Shown here: positions 40,986-52,234 of the stretch, one piece after another
How the letters are laid out: the number at the start of each line of letters is the position of its first letter
How positions within the stretch are numbered: the stretch's first letter is position 1
Made by a program: the position numbers and the translations under genes
Notes under the pieces: generated by a model
Told to the model about the DNA's origin: nothing
Database searches by the model: none
The model's input: only the letters and a program-made list of their open reading frames with translations
Assembly: GCA_024345305.1 (NCBI GenBank)
Contig: BRON01000013.1
Location: 992,001 to 1,056,000, forward strand
Source of the DNA: Mrakia gelida
Taxonomy: Eukaryota; Basidiomycota; Tremellomycetes; Cystofilobasidiales; Mrakiaceae
Direction: 5' to 3'
DNA: 64,000 bases

Positions 40986-43767
40986 TGGGTCAAGGTCAAA
41001 ACTCCTGTGAGTTCCAGGAAGGGTGTCAAAACGAGCTTGAAGGGAGATGGCGGAGAGCTGACCTCCTTTCTCCTTCCCTCCTTCCTTCGCGGGGTGACAG
41101 AACGATCCTCTCCTTCCTTCTCCTCACTTCCCTCGCCTTCTTCCTCCTCCCATCACGGACAAGTCCAAGCTTATGGCCCAAAGAGAGTGCGCCGTTAGTG
41201 ATGAGGGATATACCGGTCGCAGGCTGTCTGAACGACAAGATCGAGTGAGTTTCGACATCTCTCGCAGCCTTCACTTTCTTTCGAACGACGCGAGCTCGAG
41301 GGAGAGATAGAAGTGGTCCAGAGAGAGCAGAAGCATACTCTGAGTGGCTGGTGTATCGACGGAGTCGGCAGGGTCGGTCTCCAGGGCAGCGGAGGGAGAA
41401 GACGGCTCAGCGAAGAGGTCAACGTCGAGCTCAACTCCCTTACCTCCGTCCGACCTCTTTGCGACACGCTTCACCTCCCCAGCCCCACCATCGCCCCACT
41501 CTCGAACTCCACACCTCTTCCTCGTACTCTTGTGGACCCGTTCCAGCGTTCCCTCGAGCTCTCACTGTCTCGTCACACCTGATCTCCCTTGTCTCAAAGC
41601 TCGCGTGCTGACCTCTCCTTCACCCTTCGCTCCCTTCTCCAGACTCGACTACCCTCGCGAAAAAGGATGCATTCTCATCCTCGGTCGAAACGAAGATGAA
41701 GACGAACTCAAATCTTCTCTCCTCAGCTTCGAATCTATGGTTCGTTCGCCCTTCTTCTTCCCTCCTCGTCTCGGCTCCGCTTGTCTCTCGCGCCGGACAA
41801 GCTTGAGCTCACACCCCTCCCTTCGTTTCTGTCACCTCACAGTTCAACGCCCGATACAAGTACCCGTACTGCCTCCTCTCGGACACGCCGTTCAAGGCAA
41901 GCTTCCTCGCGTCGTTACGGACGGTTCTTCACGAGGGCGCGGTGATCCATACGGGTTTGGTGACCCACGAGCAAGGGTGGGGGATGCCAGATTGGATGGA
42001 TAAGGAGGAGGCTAGGAGGAAGATGAAGGAGATGGGGAAGAATGGGGTGCAGTACGGGGAGAAGGAGAGCTATCGTGAGTCGTCGCGAACGAGGAGGAGA
42101 GGCCGGGAAGGGAGATGGGAGAGCTGATCTTTGCTCGCGTTCCCGCGACTCTTTCTCACAGACAACATGTGTCGGTTCTACACTGGACCTTTCGCCAACC
42201 ATCCCTTACTCGCTGGTTTCGACTGGTACTGGAGGTTGGAGCCGAGGTTCGTCTCTCGTTCTTCTCTTTCGTCGTCGCGACGCGTCCTCTTCACCCGTCC
42301 CTTTTTCTCACCTCCGCCCTTCCACTCTTCATCGACTCTCCATCATTTCTCAGCGTCAAGTTCTTCTGCAAACTCACCTACGAGTAGGTTCTTCCCTTCA
42401 TCTCTTCTCGTTCTTCGACGCGTCGCTCATTACCCATCTTCGTCCTCTTTCTTCTTCTCCTCGCCAGCCCTTTCCGCTTCCTCGCTCAAAACAACAAACT
42501 CTACGGATTCAACATCGCCGTCATTGAGAACATCGTTCGTCCATTCTAAAACCTCGCTTTGTTCCTCTCCTCGTTCGAATCTGACCTGGTCTCTCTTCCT
42601 CGTCTTCCCAGAACACCATCCCAACCCTCTTCCCCACCATCTCCGAGTACCGAAACGATCTCATTCAGAAGGGAGAGATCCAACCTACAGACTTCTGTAA
42701 GTCAAGCCGCCCACCTTTGCTTCGCCAAACACTGAGGGTGGACGAGGACGAAGGACTGTCGATTTGAGGCGTCGCTGACTCTCGCGTTTTCCTTCGTTTC
42801 GTTCTTCGCTCACAGGGAAAATGTTCGAAGCCGACGGCTGGGGTAACCACGGGTGGGGAGAACCTGCTGGCAAAGATGGGAAGCCTGGTTACAACACTTG
42901 TCATTTCTGGACGAATTTCGGTGAGCACCCGAACCTTCCTCTCGTTTCCATTCGCTCTTCATCTTCCCTTTCCGTCTTCCCTCCCTCCCTCCTTCCCTTC
43001 CCTTCCACCTCTACCATTCTTGCCTTGCTTCAAATCGCCTCTCGTTTTTGTCGAGGCGAACAGAGAGAGCGTGCACGCTGATCTCTTTCCGCTTTCGTCT
43101 CGTTCAGAAATCGGCAACCTCAACTTCCTCCGCGGGAAACAGTACCAAGACCTCTTCGAGCACCTAGATCGCAAGAAAGGCTTCTACTACGAGAGGTGGG
43201 GGGATGCTCCTAGTACGTCTTTCTTGCCAACCCTTGGTCCCCAACTCGGTCCCGTTCGTTCAGTTCGAACTGACTTTTCTCCCTTCCCTCTCCCCCTCCT
43301 CCCCCTCGCTCGCTCACCCCCTCTCGCTCACTCGCCCACCCGCTCTCGCTCGCTCACTCGCTCGCCGGCTCACTTCGTTCGCCGTCGCCAGTCCGATCCC
43401 TCGCCCTAGCGCTCTTCTCCAACTTCACGTCCACGCACTTCTTCGACGACATCGCCTACCGGCACGACAGCTGGATGCACTGTCCTCTGAGGGACGGGAT
43501 CGGGTGCGAGTGCGAGTGTAAAGATCAAGGACCCGCTATTGGGGAGGATGCTTGGTATTCGTGAGTCCTATCTTGAAGTGGGGGAAGGAGGGAGGAGGAG
43601 GGGACGCGTCGTCGGTCCTTCGTCGCGTTGCTTCGCCTCGCGTTCGAAGAGTCGGAGGCAGTTTTAGAGAAGGGCGAGAAGCGCTGGCTGACTTTGCGGT
43701 CCTTTCGCTTTCGCTTTCGTCTAGATGCCTGGCTCGATGGAAGGAGATCAACGCTCTTAACACCTGA
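40986..43767 (+). CDS. KRE2/KTR-family alpha-1,2-mannosyltransferase (GT15)
   Basis: Golgi type II membrane mannosyltransferase that extends O- and N-linked glycans of cell-wall proteins. The assumed start at 40986 ([14 protein letters not shown]) leads to one N-terminal anchor, [17 protein letters not shown] (about 41105-41155). A donor/acceptor pair in this stretch could remove an intron but would break the frame, so the exact 5' end is uncertain. After a stem, the catalytic domain begins with [20 protein letters not shown] (about 41650). It continues with the nucleotide-sugar segment [15 protein letters not shown], then [20 protein letters not shown] and [20 protein letters not shown], a signature of GT15. 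[20 protein letters not shown] and [20 protein letters not shown] follow. The end [18 protein letters not shown] carries late conserved cysteines, with stop TGA at 43765-43767. About ten introns. Length and motifs match a complete KTR protein. Confidence 0.94.
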
Positions 43768-44065
43768 ACGTCTTCGTCTGGGTCAGGTTCGATTTGGGTT
43801 TTCGGTTTCGTCAGCATCTTTCTCGGTTGCATTTTCCCCTCTTCTCTATCATATACCAAGGATCTTCTCAGCACCCCACACTCCAACAGCTTTATCTGAA
43901 GATCAAAACAACAACAAGAACGAAGAAACGAAAACAAGCTCAAGCTCACCTCGATCGACCCCTCCCTCCCCTCCTCCTCCCCTCAACACCCCTATGTCGT
44001 TCCTGAGGAGGTCCTGTCCCCTCCCAACCCTCCCTCGGGTTGACTCCCAACGACGACGACCTTGA

Positions 44066-47000
44066 ATGAAGAAGAAACTCCAAATCCTTCTCCCCACTCT
44101 CCCCTCTTCCTCCACCTTTCTCGAGCTAGAGGAGGATGTTCTTTCTCGAACGACGGTCGGGGAGGTGGTCGCTCTTTCGCTAGGGGCTTTTGATGAGCGA
44201 GCAGGAGGACGAGCTGGGTTGGAGGGAGTCGATGAATGGGGGTGGGGATTGAAAGGATGGACGCCTCGGACGGGGAGTGAGGAGGATGAGGATGAGGTGG
44301 TGAGGAACTGGGATGGTGAGTTGAATGAAAGAACGAAGAAGGGAGGGAGGGAGGAGAGGGAGGGGGTGTTGAGCTCGAGCTCACCTTCGCATCATGCTGA
44401 CTTCCCTTCCCCTCCCTCCTGCCCTTCCTTCCTTTCTATACCATCTTCTTCGAATGCACCTCTCCAGACCTCCTCCCCTCCTCCTCCCTCTTACCTCAAC
44501 CCCTCCTGACCCATCTCGCCCTCACGCCGTTGAGCTCTCGACTTTCGCTCTCGTTCCTCTCTGTCCCTTCGATCCCTGATCACTCTACCCTCGCCGTATA
44601 CGCTCTCCCATCATCAACGGCAGAATCCGTGGTGGAGGAGGTATGCGAGCGGATTGGGTTGATAAGGAGGATGACTATTGGCGGGGAGACGAAGGGGAAA
44701 GGGAGGGAGAAGTGGGGAGGAGGCGAGAGAGTTGAGTATGGGTTGGAGGAGGTTTGGGAGGCGAAGAAGAAGGGAACGAAGGAAGGTGAGCTTCGAGGGC
44801 TTCTTGTTTGCTTCCGGCTGTATAGGAGCTGGCGGAAGGGGAAGAGAGAGAAGCTGACCTGTTGTTCGTTCATCGCTGGTTCAGTCGCCCATCACGTCCC
44901 GCCCTCCACCCTCCTCACCTCCCTCCTCCTCCAACCTCTCCACCCACCTCCAACGAAGCACCACTCCCAAACACCAACCTACCGCTTCTGCATTCCACAA
45001 TCATGGCTCCTCAAACCTACCCCTACCTCCTCAGCCATCTCCTCAGCCTCACGCGACGACGACGAAGAGGAGGAAGAAGCTTCGACAACCCTCAAAGCCT
45101 CCCATTCTACCACTTCACATCAATCTCTCTCCCTCACCTCTGACACACCTCACACTCCTCCTCTTCAAGCATCAAGCCCGAGTCCACGACCACAGCCAGC
45201 AGCAGCCAAACCAGCCACAGCGAGGCTCTCGATCTTCGGCTCCATCTACTCGACTTTCTCGTCCTCCTCCTCCCCAACAACGACGACCACCACAGCAGCT
45301 GCTTCGCCTCCTGAAGCTCGCAAGATCCAACAGGAGAGTCACAATCACAATAGGAACAGCGTCGTGATAGAAGCGATCTCGGAACCGATGCCTGCTTCGA
45401 ACGGGAGGGGGTTGGGGCTGGGTCTCGAGGGAGGGTTGGGACGAGGTGACGAGGATGAGCGGGTTGGAGGAGGAGGAGCTGGACTAGGGGAGGAAGGGGA
45501 AGTTGAGGTTAAGGAGGAGGAGTTTGAAGCTCTTATGGTACGTCTCCCTCGCTCCTCCTTTCTCTCCCACCTCGATGTCGAGCTCCAACGAAATCTGACC
45601 TCGACGCGTCTCGTTTCCTCCCTCCCCTCTCTCCCTCCTTCCCTTCCCATGCCCCGCTTCTCTTCGCACAGGACGACCTAAATCTCCACGGCCCCCAAAG
45701 ACTAGCCATGACCTCCCTCACACCCTCTCGAAAAGCCTACCTCCTCGCCCAGTCCCGCGCCAAATCAAACCCCTCCAACACCATCCCATCCTCCATCTCC
45801 CGAGCCACAGCTCCCAAAGCTCGAACAACTTCGCACAACCCTCCTCCCACGTCGTTCCGGGGTCCCTCGACGTCGACGCCCCAAGCGCTCGAACAGCAGA
45901 GGACGGGCGCGAGCGAACCTGCGAGCGTGGGTGCGAGTTGGAGCAAGAGGTTTTCGGTTGCTAGTTTGGGGAGTTGGGGAGAGGTGGTTCCTGCCACGAG
46001 TTCGCCGGAGGTGGATGTTGGAGTGGGAGTTGCAGCGGTGGTGAGGCAGGATACGGGAGGAGGAGGAGGGTGGGGTGGATGGTGGGGTGGGAAGGATGCT
46101 GCTGGAGGAGGAGGAGACGGAGGAGGAGGAGCAGGGTTTGGGGCGTTGGTTGATGAAATTGGGAATTCGTGAGTCGCAAACAAACTCACCCATCTTTGTT
46201 CGCACTCTCGAGGAGCGTCGAGGGAACGAACGAAGCAGCGAACGAACCGCTGACTCCCACCCCGTCGTGTCTCTGTTCGTTTCTCGTTCCTCGTCTCGAA
46301 ACAGCAAACTCCCTTCAACTCCCCTCCTCAAGAAGATCCTCTCCCTCCGAGTCGCCCTTTCCACCGCTCCTCTCTCAACCATCAATGACTTCCTCGACGT
46401 CGGGGGACTAGACGCGCTCGAAGGCTTGCTCGGACGAGTTGTGAGGCTGCCGGATTCTGCGAAGGGAGAAGTGGGCGAGGCGGTTTTGTTGGAGAGTGTA
46501 AGGGTCGTTAGAGTGCTGAGTAATACTGAGGTGAGTGTCCCGAAGCCGAGGCGATGATGGGACGAAGGAACGAGACGAAACGAGACGAACCTCTCGCGTT
46601 TGCGCTGACACCCTGCCCGTCTCGTTCTCGTTTGTTTCCCAGCCCGGTTTCCAAGCAGTCATTCACCGACCCCTCCTCATCACCTACATCACCTTCACCC
46701 TCCACACCTCCTTCCTCAAACTTCGCTCCCAAGCAGCCGACGTCCTCGCAGCCATCTCGGTCCTCGGAGGATCGAAACTCGTCCTCGCTGCCTTCTCCGA
46801 GTTCAGAGTCGCGTTCGACGAAGGGTTCAGGTTCGAGTGGCTCGTGGCGTCGCTCAAGATCAACTTCTCTGCTACCAATGAAGCAGAAGGAGGTGACGAG
46901 GATGGAGAGGAGGGAGCGGGGGGACCGGTGGGAGGAGGAGGAGGAGGCCAGGAGGAGGACGGGCAGTGGGCTTGGGACTGGAGAGCGAGTGGGATGGCTT

Positions 47001-50000
47001 TGGTGAACGCTATTTCGAACAGTTCAGAGGAGTTGGAGGAGAGGGTTATGTTGAGGGATGAGTTTGGGAGGAGGGGTTTGAATGAGGTTATCGTCGTACG
47101 TCCTACTCTCGCATCCAACTGTCTTTTTCGACGCGTTCTGACCTTCCTCTCTCTCGACTTTTGCTTCCCCAGGCCATGCGCTACATGTCCCCACCCGAGA
47201 ACCTCATCACCCAACTTGATCTCTACGTCGAGGAGAAACAAGAAGACCTTGAAGACCTTCGCTACCAGACCATCGACGCTCATCATCTCCTTCATCTCAA
47301 CTCGGACGGCGACGACAGCTTGGATTACTCGTTGGGACAGTTGGCGAAGCTCGCGCAGGAGCATTCGGAGCTTTACCCCGTGTTGGTGGATACAGTGAAG
47401 AGATACGTGCTGATTTTGGAGAGGGAGATTGATAAGTGAGTCCGACCGAGGCTCGTCGCGTGCGTGAACGCGGAGGGAACGAGACGCTGAACTGACTTTC
47501 CTTCTTTTCTGCACAGCCAACTCAAAGCCGATCTCCTCTCGGTACTCGACAAGTTCTTCGAACATGCTGCTCAGCTGGACAACCTGTTCGTCTCTCCCCC
47601 ATCCCTCTTTCCGCCTTCTCCACTCCTCGTCCCGTCCATCTCGCTGACTCTCTCCCCCTTCGTTCTTTCTCAGCGACGACGGCTGGAAAGCCTTCATGGC
47701 TCTCTTCCTCCAATCCATCCAACCCATCGTTCCCGAACCAGGAAGCTTCAAAGCCAAGAGATCGTCTCCGTCTACGCCGTCGGTCGAGCAACAGCACAAG
47801 GGAATCCCGTCGGCTTTCGTGGAGGAGATTGAGACGCTCAGGACGAGGGTTGAGGAGTTGAGTGATGAGGTGAGTGGGATCACAACGTTAAAGGGAGGGG
47901 ACGATGACGAAGCTGACGGCTTTGGCGGTTTTGGTTCGAGCAGAGAGCGAAGCTGAAGGACGAGCTGTCGACTCAGATAGCTGAAGTCAACACCTTTCGA
48001 GCGCTGCCTTCGAGTGTTTCGATGAGCTATTCGGTGAGCTTTTCTTCTCTGTCCTATCCTCCGAAGCCTTCAAGTCACTGAATCACCACCTTCTTTTGGC
48101 TTAGCAGAGTTCGAGCGACGCTCCTGATCCGATCAAGTCTGTCGAGAAGGAGGTAAGTCGCGTCTCGTCCGTCTTCGTTTTTCGCTCGAACGAAACGCGA
48201 GCTGAACTCTTTTCGAACTCCTCTCAGTCTCCCAACTTCCACGGTCTCGTACAACGTCTCGTCGCAAAGGAGAAGGAGGTCCTCCGTCTTCAAGCCGAGG
48301 TCACTCGATTGAGCAAGTCAGGCTCTGCTGAGCCTCGAGAATCGGTGAGTTCCGACCTCGATGAGCCATTGAAGAGCCCGCGACTGACTCGTCGTCGTTT
48401 CATTTCGCAGGACGAGAAGGCCAAACGGGATCGAGATCGAACCAAGTTCAACACCCTCGCAGAGGAGGTACAGCGAGCGAAGACCGAGGTGAGTTCGAGT
48501 TCGACGCGTCGTTTCTTGAAGCTCGTCGCTGATCTTGTCCTCTATTTCAACCCCCTGTCAGAACGCCGAGCTCGAGGGACTTCTCAAGGAAGGCAAAACC
48601 GAGATCAAGTACCTCAAGCTCGCTCTCGAATCCGTCCACTCTCGCTTCCACGCTCTGAACTCTACGCCGGCGGAGGAAGCTCAACCAGCTCGAGATCTCG
48701 ACCCCCAGATCATCGCCACAGAGGCCATCGAGAGTCTCACGAGGAAGGAGGATGAGATCATCTCTCTTCGAGCCGAAGTCGAGACCCTCAAGAGACAGCT
48801 CTCGACTCGTCGTCCGACCTTGATCAACTCGTCGGCTCCACCAGTTCGATCCGAGCAAGACTTCAAGGCTCGAGTCGCTCCACCTCCACCTCCACCCTCG
48901 GTCCTTCCCAAGCCTCAACGACCATCACCTTCCCACTCTGCCTCAGCACCCTCTGCTCCTCCTTCAAGCCTACCTCTCTCACCACCTCCAACTTCGACGC
49001 GACCAGCCCCACCAACCGTTGTCTTCCATCCCTCCGCCTCTTCCGACACGGTCGCATCCGTTCCCAGTCCAACACCAGCATCTCGTCCGGCCTTTCTCGC
49101 ATCCATCACCAGTCGGTCAAAACCAGACGACGCGGACGCGTCGTCGACTCCATCGTCAAGTCCAGCCTCTCAACCTCGAAACGCTCTCATGGCAGCACTC
49201 TCGGGTCGGAAACCTATCGCCGCTCACGACGAAGTACCATCGACGGATTCAACACCTTCGACCGAGGTTGACCCTCGTCGAGCTCTCATGGCCGCTCTTC
49301 GGAGACCCTCGCCACCACCAGCAGCGACGGAAGGGACGAGTCCTCCAACACCCACCGAAGTCGATCCTCGTCGAGCCCTCATGGCAGCCCTCCGAGCCCC
49401 AGCTTCCTCTCCTCCTCCTCCAACGACCAATGGATTCCAGAATTCCACGTCAGATCCACCACCTCGACCAAACCTCGCTTTCCTCTCCTCCATCTCGAAT
49501 CGGAAACCTTCAACAGACGCGGACGCGCCTTCTTCTTCATCGACCCTTCCCTCGAACGGACCTCCAGGACCTCGTCCAGCTTTCCTCAGCGGGATAACGA
49601 GTCGAAACCCACCCGGAGGAGATGGAGACGCCAACTCGGGGAGAGCTGCTCTTATGGCTGCCTTGGGAGGAGGAGGAGGAGGAATCTCGTCGTCGCGTCC
49701 GAACGGTCTCTCGTCTTCGACTGTTCCTCGTGCTCCTCCGAAGCCTGTGAAGAAGCTGAAGGTCAGCTCACTCCTTCCTATCTCGTTTTGTACATACACT
49801 GACCTTGCTACTCCTTCTCGCTCATCGACAGCCCTTCTTCTGGAAGAAACTCGACTCGGACGACCTCGGCAAGACGATCTGGAACGACCTTCCCCCCGGC
49901 TCGCCTTCGCTCGATCTGGGAGATCTCGAGGAGACGTTCATGATGGGAGCTCCTTCGGCTGCTCCGAGCAAGATGAGTCTCTCGGCGAAGAAGAATCAGC

Positions 50001-51893
50001 CTGTGACGCTGCTCGACATCAGTGAGTCTCGCACTTCGATGATTCGTATCCAACGAGCTCGAGCTGACCTCGTTCGTCCTGTCGTCCTCTTTCTTCTTCA
50101 GCTAGGTCGAACAACGTCGGAATCATGCTCGCTCGACTGAAACTCCCGATACCGAAGATCCAACAAGCCGTTCTCGCTTTCGACGACGAGACCCTCACCC
50201 TCGACGATCTCAAGGCATTGAGCAAGCTCTTGCCTACGAGCGACGAGGTCAGTCAAAGCTCTCTGTCCTTCTGAGCGCTCTCTAGTTCTGATCGTCAACC
50301 TTTCTCTCCAGATCGGCCGTATCGGGGGCTTCGAAGATGTCTCGAAGCTCGCGAAGCCGGATCAGTACTTCAAAGAGGTTCGTTCATTTCCTTTCTCTTC
50401 CCGTCTCTCTTTGCCTCGCGCCGAGCTGATATCTCTCTCGCTTTACGTCAACAGATCATGGTCATCCCTCGACTGAACGAACGCTTCGAGTCCATGCTCT
50501 TCCGGAGGAGACTCGAGTTCGACGTTGCTGAGGTCGTTCCGGATCTTCAAGGCTTGACGGCGGCGACGAGGGAGTTGAAGGATTCGGCGAGGTTCAAGGG
50601 AGTGCTGCAGGTTCGGTCCTTCATTCCCCCTTCTCGACCTGAGAGAATTTGAAACTGACGAGCCTACGCTTCTGTATCTCAGGTTGTTCTTCAAGTCGGA
50701 AACGCTCTCAACGTTTCGACTTTCCGAGGAGGAGCCGGCGGATTTGGGATGGACGCGTTGCTGAAGGTTCGTCTGCCTTTTTCGATCTTCTTTCGTCTCC
50801 TCGAGTCACGTCTGACCTCCTCCTCGATTCATATACAGCTCAAGGAGACTCGAACCGCCAAACCGACACCCGAATGCCCAACTCTCCTGCACTTCATCGC
50901 TAAACTCCTCATCAAGACCTCGCCCTCCCTGGTGCTCTTCATCGACGAGATGCCTCATCTACCAGCTGCTGCTCGAAGTGAGCTTCTTCCTCCTAGACTC
51001 TTTTTTTTTTCGCAGCTCTCGCTCTCGTCGACTGACCTCCGCTCCGTCTCGTGTCTTTTCAGTCTCGTTCTCCTCCGTACTCGGATCCGTCTCGACCATC
51101 GTCAACGGCCTCGACAAGGTCAGATCCGAGATGGATACTCTCAGGGACCTTAAAGCCTCTCCTTTGGCCGATCGGTTCATTCCAGTCATGTCCAAGTTCG
51201 CGGAGGAGGCTGCGATGTCCGTCGAGAGGATCAAGAAGATGGGAGCAGCGATCGACGGTGATCTGAAAGGCTTGCTCGCGTACTTTGGAGAGCAGAGCGA
51301 GGTGAGTTCGGCAGTTTCACTCCACCGTCGTCTTCCGTATCTCATTTTCTGACGATTCTCGTTTTCGACGGTCTTTCAGGGTCCCGAATCGACGCGTCCG
51401 GAGGACTTCTTCGCCATGGTCCTCTCGTTCAGTCTCGCTCTTCAGAAAGCTGCTGCTGAGGTTACAAAACACCTCGCTCCTTGTATCCTCGTTTCTTCGA
51501 GACCTGTGAGTCTTCGTCCTTCCGCCATTCTCTTCGCCTTCCTCGCTGACCTCGTCCATCCCTCCTCAATTCCAGTCCTACGCCACTCGACCCTCCAACC
51601 TCTCATCCACCACTGCTTCCGGAACACCGTCCAACTCCCTTCTCTCCCCGCCTCTCGCTTCTCTGGCTCCATCCAAGAACGTCGGAAAAGGAGACCTCGA
51701 CGAAGCCATCCGTTCCCTCCACGGCGGTCAACGACGGGAGAGGGAACGAGACACGACGAGGGAGCGGCCGCTCAGCAAGATCTTCCTCGATGGATCGAGT
51801 GGGAACAGTATCCGAGGAACCATCGGAACGAGAAGGAGAGCTGCTGCTGAGCCGAGACAGGGGCTCGGAGGGCTGTTCGAGGGAGGGAAGTGA
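44066..51893 (+). CDS. BNI1: Diaphanous-type formin (BNI1-like)
   Basis: Actin nucleator/elongator under Rho-GTPase control. The start at 44066 follows a stop codon in the same frame; MKKKLQILLP then LELEEDVLSRTTVGEVVALS suggests an N-terminal ubiquitin-like fold. The GTPase-binding region has EEEFEALM-DDLNLHGPQRLA (about 45520-45700). The FH3/armadillo region runs from LPSTPLLKKILSLRVALST (about 46310) to about 47440. Coiled coil follows at about 47800-48800. FH1-like proline runs occur at about 48880-49770, with seven WH2-like repeats among them. FH2 starts at PFFWKKLDSDDLGKTIW (about 49830) and includes LQVGNALNVSTFRGGAGGF (about 50690-50745), the GNxLN hallmark. A DAD-like GDLDEAIRSLHGGQRRERER (about 51690-51740) lies near the C-terminus, ending at TGA 51891-51893. 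This is complete regulatory architecture, predicting GTPase-released autoinhibition; about 20 introns. Confidence 0.96.
49084..49668 (+). repeat. Seven WH2-like protein repeats inside the formin
   Basis: Within the proline-rich region the pattern Arg-x-Ala-(Phe/Leu)-(Leu/Met)-x-(Ser/Ala)-(Ile/Leu) recurs. The copies are RPAFLASITSR (49084), RNALMAALSGRK (about 49174), RRALMAALRR (about 49278), RRALMAALRA (about 49368), LAFLSSISNRK (about 49475), RPAFLSGITSR (about 49573) and RAALMAALGG (about 49641). Spacing is about 80-105 bases. Some linkers share TEVDPRRALMAALR, showing recent internal duplication. The pattern resembles the actin-binding helix of WH2 motifs; the basic LKKT-type half is weak. 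Confidence 0.6.
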
Positions 51894-52234
51894 ACGACGC
51901 GACGAGGATTCGGTTTGCTTTCGCCCGACTATTTCAGACCTTCATTCTGCTTGTTTGCATTCTACGAAACGACATCCTATACTTATGATTCTGACGACCT
52001 CTCGTGTGCAACTCTAAGAACCAACTCAATCGACTCAGCAGCCTCGCCCGCAGGAGGAGAGGTCGACAATCGAACACCTCTCGTTCGTCCCTTTCCCGCC
52101 TCGCTCGTTTCGCACTCACGTGACCGGAAGTTCTTCTTCGCTTCCTCCTCTCCAGGTCTCAGAAACATCACAGAGCCCTTGAACAAAAACTTGTAGCTGA
52201 AAAACGAGTCGTCCTCCAACTCGAGCGAAGTTCA
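51894..52234. other. Convergent 3' intergenic region
   Basis: 341 bases between the formin stop and the stop of the next minus-strand gene. No gene supported; it is expected to hold two 3' untranslated regions. Confidence 0.45.

Noticed and set aside
46684..47883. A 399-residue minus-strand frame opposite the formin
   Set aside because: The + strand has the FH3 region with correct splice sites. The antisense frame has only low-complexity Ser/Pro/Gly sequence.
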